Assembly: GCA_020630045.1 (NCBI GenBank)
Contig: JAHDCE010000133.1
Location: 1-8,986, forward strand
DNA length: 8,986 bases
Origin: Saprospiraceae bacterium
GTDB taxonomy: Bacteria > Bacteroidota > Bacteroidia > Chitinophagales > Saprospiraceae
Direction: 5' to 3'
Positions 7,706-8,986 of this stretch are shown piece by piece; the stretch's first letter is position 1, and each line of letters begins with the position of its first letter. A program made the position numbers and the translations under genes. Under the pieces are notes generated by a model that worked only from the letters and a program-made list of their open reading frames with translations, searched no databases and was not told the origin of the DNA.

Positions 7706-8986
7706 CAATATTAAGCACGAAGTAAAGGAAACCTCCTTTTTCTTTTTGAATATTTCTCAGTAGCTTTTGTTTTAATTGAACATATTCAAGATTTGTTAAA
7801 TCAGTAGGATCCGTGCCAGCCTTTTTCATAAATCTATCTATATACTCCTCATAAATCTTTTTTTCATTTAAAAACAAATCCATCCACACTCCATCCTTTT
7901 TCACCATAACTCCTTCAACGAATTCCTTCCTTGACACGGGATAGAATTCACTCACTCTTTTTCTTTTACTATTGGCTAACCATACCATATAATTATATCC
8001 CCCAATTATTGCATAACTTGGGGAAGTTTTATGACTAAATCCACGTCTAACATCTCTGTCCATATATTTATCTGAACAATATGCACGAGGAGCATAATAG
8101 GCATAATAATTATTCTCCTCCCTATCATCGAATTCTGACTTTAATGTCAACAAATACCTTTCAGCATGAATCGACTTTTGAGATTGGAGAAATGTGTTGA
8201 AAGCTACGTGCCCTATCTTCAGTCTTCCACCTGTTGAAAATCTAATGGAATCATTAATCCTAATATTCCTTTTTAAAGTATCATAATCAGCGAATACCAA
8301 ATCCCAATGATTGAATTCCAAAGAGTCCCAATCCAAAGATTTTTTATCCGTATCCTCAATGAGTTCTTCTACATCTATTAAAAAACCTTTATTCAACATT
8401 TCAAAATAATTGACATCAACAGACCAGGACACACTATCTCCTACACTCTGAATAAAATCATTTAATTTGATACATTCCTCTATTACAATTCCCTCTTCAA
8501 TATTTTCTTCAGAGTTATAGTTTTTAATTTTTTTCAACTTTCTTATTTTCTTTCTAATTTTCCTTTTCGTTCTTGCAAGCCTAGCAGTAGATTGTTTCTT
8601 ATATCCTTTTATTTCATTAATGATTTTTATATTATCTATTTTCCTTTTATTCCATCCCCAATCACCTTTCTCCATAGCACTTAATAATGAATTTGAATAC
8701 TTCTCATTCAAATAATTTTCCGCTTCTTTTTCGCGTGAAATATTAGATGAATAAAGTTTAAAACACGACACTTTCGTACTAACAGATTTATTTTTATCAG
8801 ATTTTTGCGATTCGAGACTTGTTTCTGAGAATACAATAAGATGATTAGAAGATACGATTACTGAATGAATATGATTTTTTTTATCAGTTCCAAATTCACG
8901 AGCCGGAATATTGAAAACAGGTTCTTTGTTCAAATAAAAAAAATCAAAGAAAGCGAAGGGAATAGGGTTATTCGCTACAAAATCCA
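7686..8986 (-). CDS. Uncharacterised protein, 5' end beyond the window, paired with the CHAT protease
   Basis: I do not recognise this protein. At least 432 codons are visible and the frame stays open to the right edge. A TTG at 8933 could be read as a start, but 17 further sense codons precede it (including DFVANNPIPFAFF), so the true start is at or beyond the edge; the split edge codon reads NTG. No membrane helix or signal peptide is clear in the visible part. A strongly basic helical segment (about 8523-8600; 15 Lys/Arg in 26 residues) is followed at once by an acidic one rich in Glu. The C-terminal half is rich in Tyr, Asp and Trp with mixed alpha/beta character (IIGGYNYMVWLAN, YYAYYAPRAY). 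The 3' end overlaps the CHAT gene, indicating translational coupling. Base composition is strikingly AT-rich: hand count of 8521-8640 gives 26 G+C in 120. Role as CHAT substrate, sensor or regulator is inference. Confidence 0.75.
   Translation of the reverse strand, partial: DFVANNPIPFAFFDFFYLNKEPVFNIPAREFGTDKKNHIHSVIVSSNHLIVFSETSLESQKSDKNKSVSTKVSCFKLYSSNISREKEAENYLNEKYSNSLLSAMEKGDWGWNKRKIDNIKIINEIKGYKKQSTARLARTKRKIRKKIRKLKKIKNYNSEENIEEGIVIEECIKLNDFIQSVGDSVSWSVDVNYFEMLNKGFLIDVEELIEDTDKKSLDWDSLEFNHWDLVFADYDTLKRNIRINDSIRFSTGGRLKIGHVAFNTFLQSQKSIHAERYLLTLKSEFDDREENNYYAYYAPRAYCSDKYMDRDVRRGFSHKTSPSYAIIGGYNYMVWLANSKRKRVSEFYPVSRKEFVEGVMVKKDGVWMDLFLNEKKIYEEYIDRFMKKAGTDPTDLTNLEYVQLKQKLLRNIQKEKGGFLYFVLNIDANERP

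Noticed and set aside
7731..7739. AAAGGAGGT-like sequence on the minus strand as Shine-Dalgarno site for the CHAT gene
   Set aside because: It is about 26 bases before the ATG at 7705, too far for normal use; it is simply the coding sequence for Lys-Gly-Gly in the upstream gene, and Bacteroidota rarely depend on such sites.
7686..8986. Partner gene as a bacterial gasdermin, by analogy with CHAT-gasdermin operons
   Set aside because: It is much longer than typical bacterial gasdermins, has a long charged helix, and shows no recognisable gasdermin N-terminal pattern; a structure comparison would be needed before such a claim.

Overview
This window comes from a Gram-negative bacterium, most likely a member of the Bacteroidota. 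The evidence is a double-membrane gene set (LptD-type LPS porin, MCE/MlaD protein, periplasmic cell-wall amidase) in Bacteroidota-style versions: an LptD with the TTCD and DLHCWE motifs, an amidase with a SPOR-like tail, and an MCE protein ending in an RPYRYMPLKSR-type motif. A candidate -33/-7 promoter of the Bacteroidota pattern fits this, and there are no clear Shine-Dalgarno sites at the starts. I cannot resolve the genus.

Left and centre (118-6511) look like ordinary chromosomal core. A tightly packed minus-strand run reads amidase (3633 to 2233), MCE/MlaD protein (2161 to 1115), class I SAM methyltransferase (1111 to 563) and tRNA adenosine deaminase TadA (561 to 118). The last three genes are separated by only 3 and 1 bases. 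lptD starts 19 bases from the amidase on the opposite strand, so LPS export, peptidoglycan cleavage and lipid transport are placed around one small divergent control region. A perfect 7-bp inverted repeat and a possible amidase promoter lie on either side of the two starts.

Right part (6596-8986) is different. It holds two overlapping minus-strand genes that face lptD and are clearly more AT-rich. The downstream gene encodes a four-helix membrane protein with a C-terminal CHAT (caspase-like) protease domain that keeps its His/Cys pair. The upstream gene encodes a protein of at least 432 residues that I do not recognise; it runs off the right edge. Overlap, shared strand and composition suggest a two-gene module. 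Membrane-tethered CHAT proteases paired with an unknown protein are plausible conflict or defence modules, but that role is inference. This pair is the best candidate for an undescribed system in the window.
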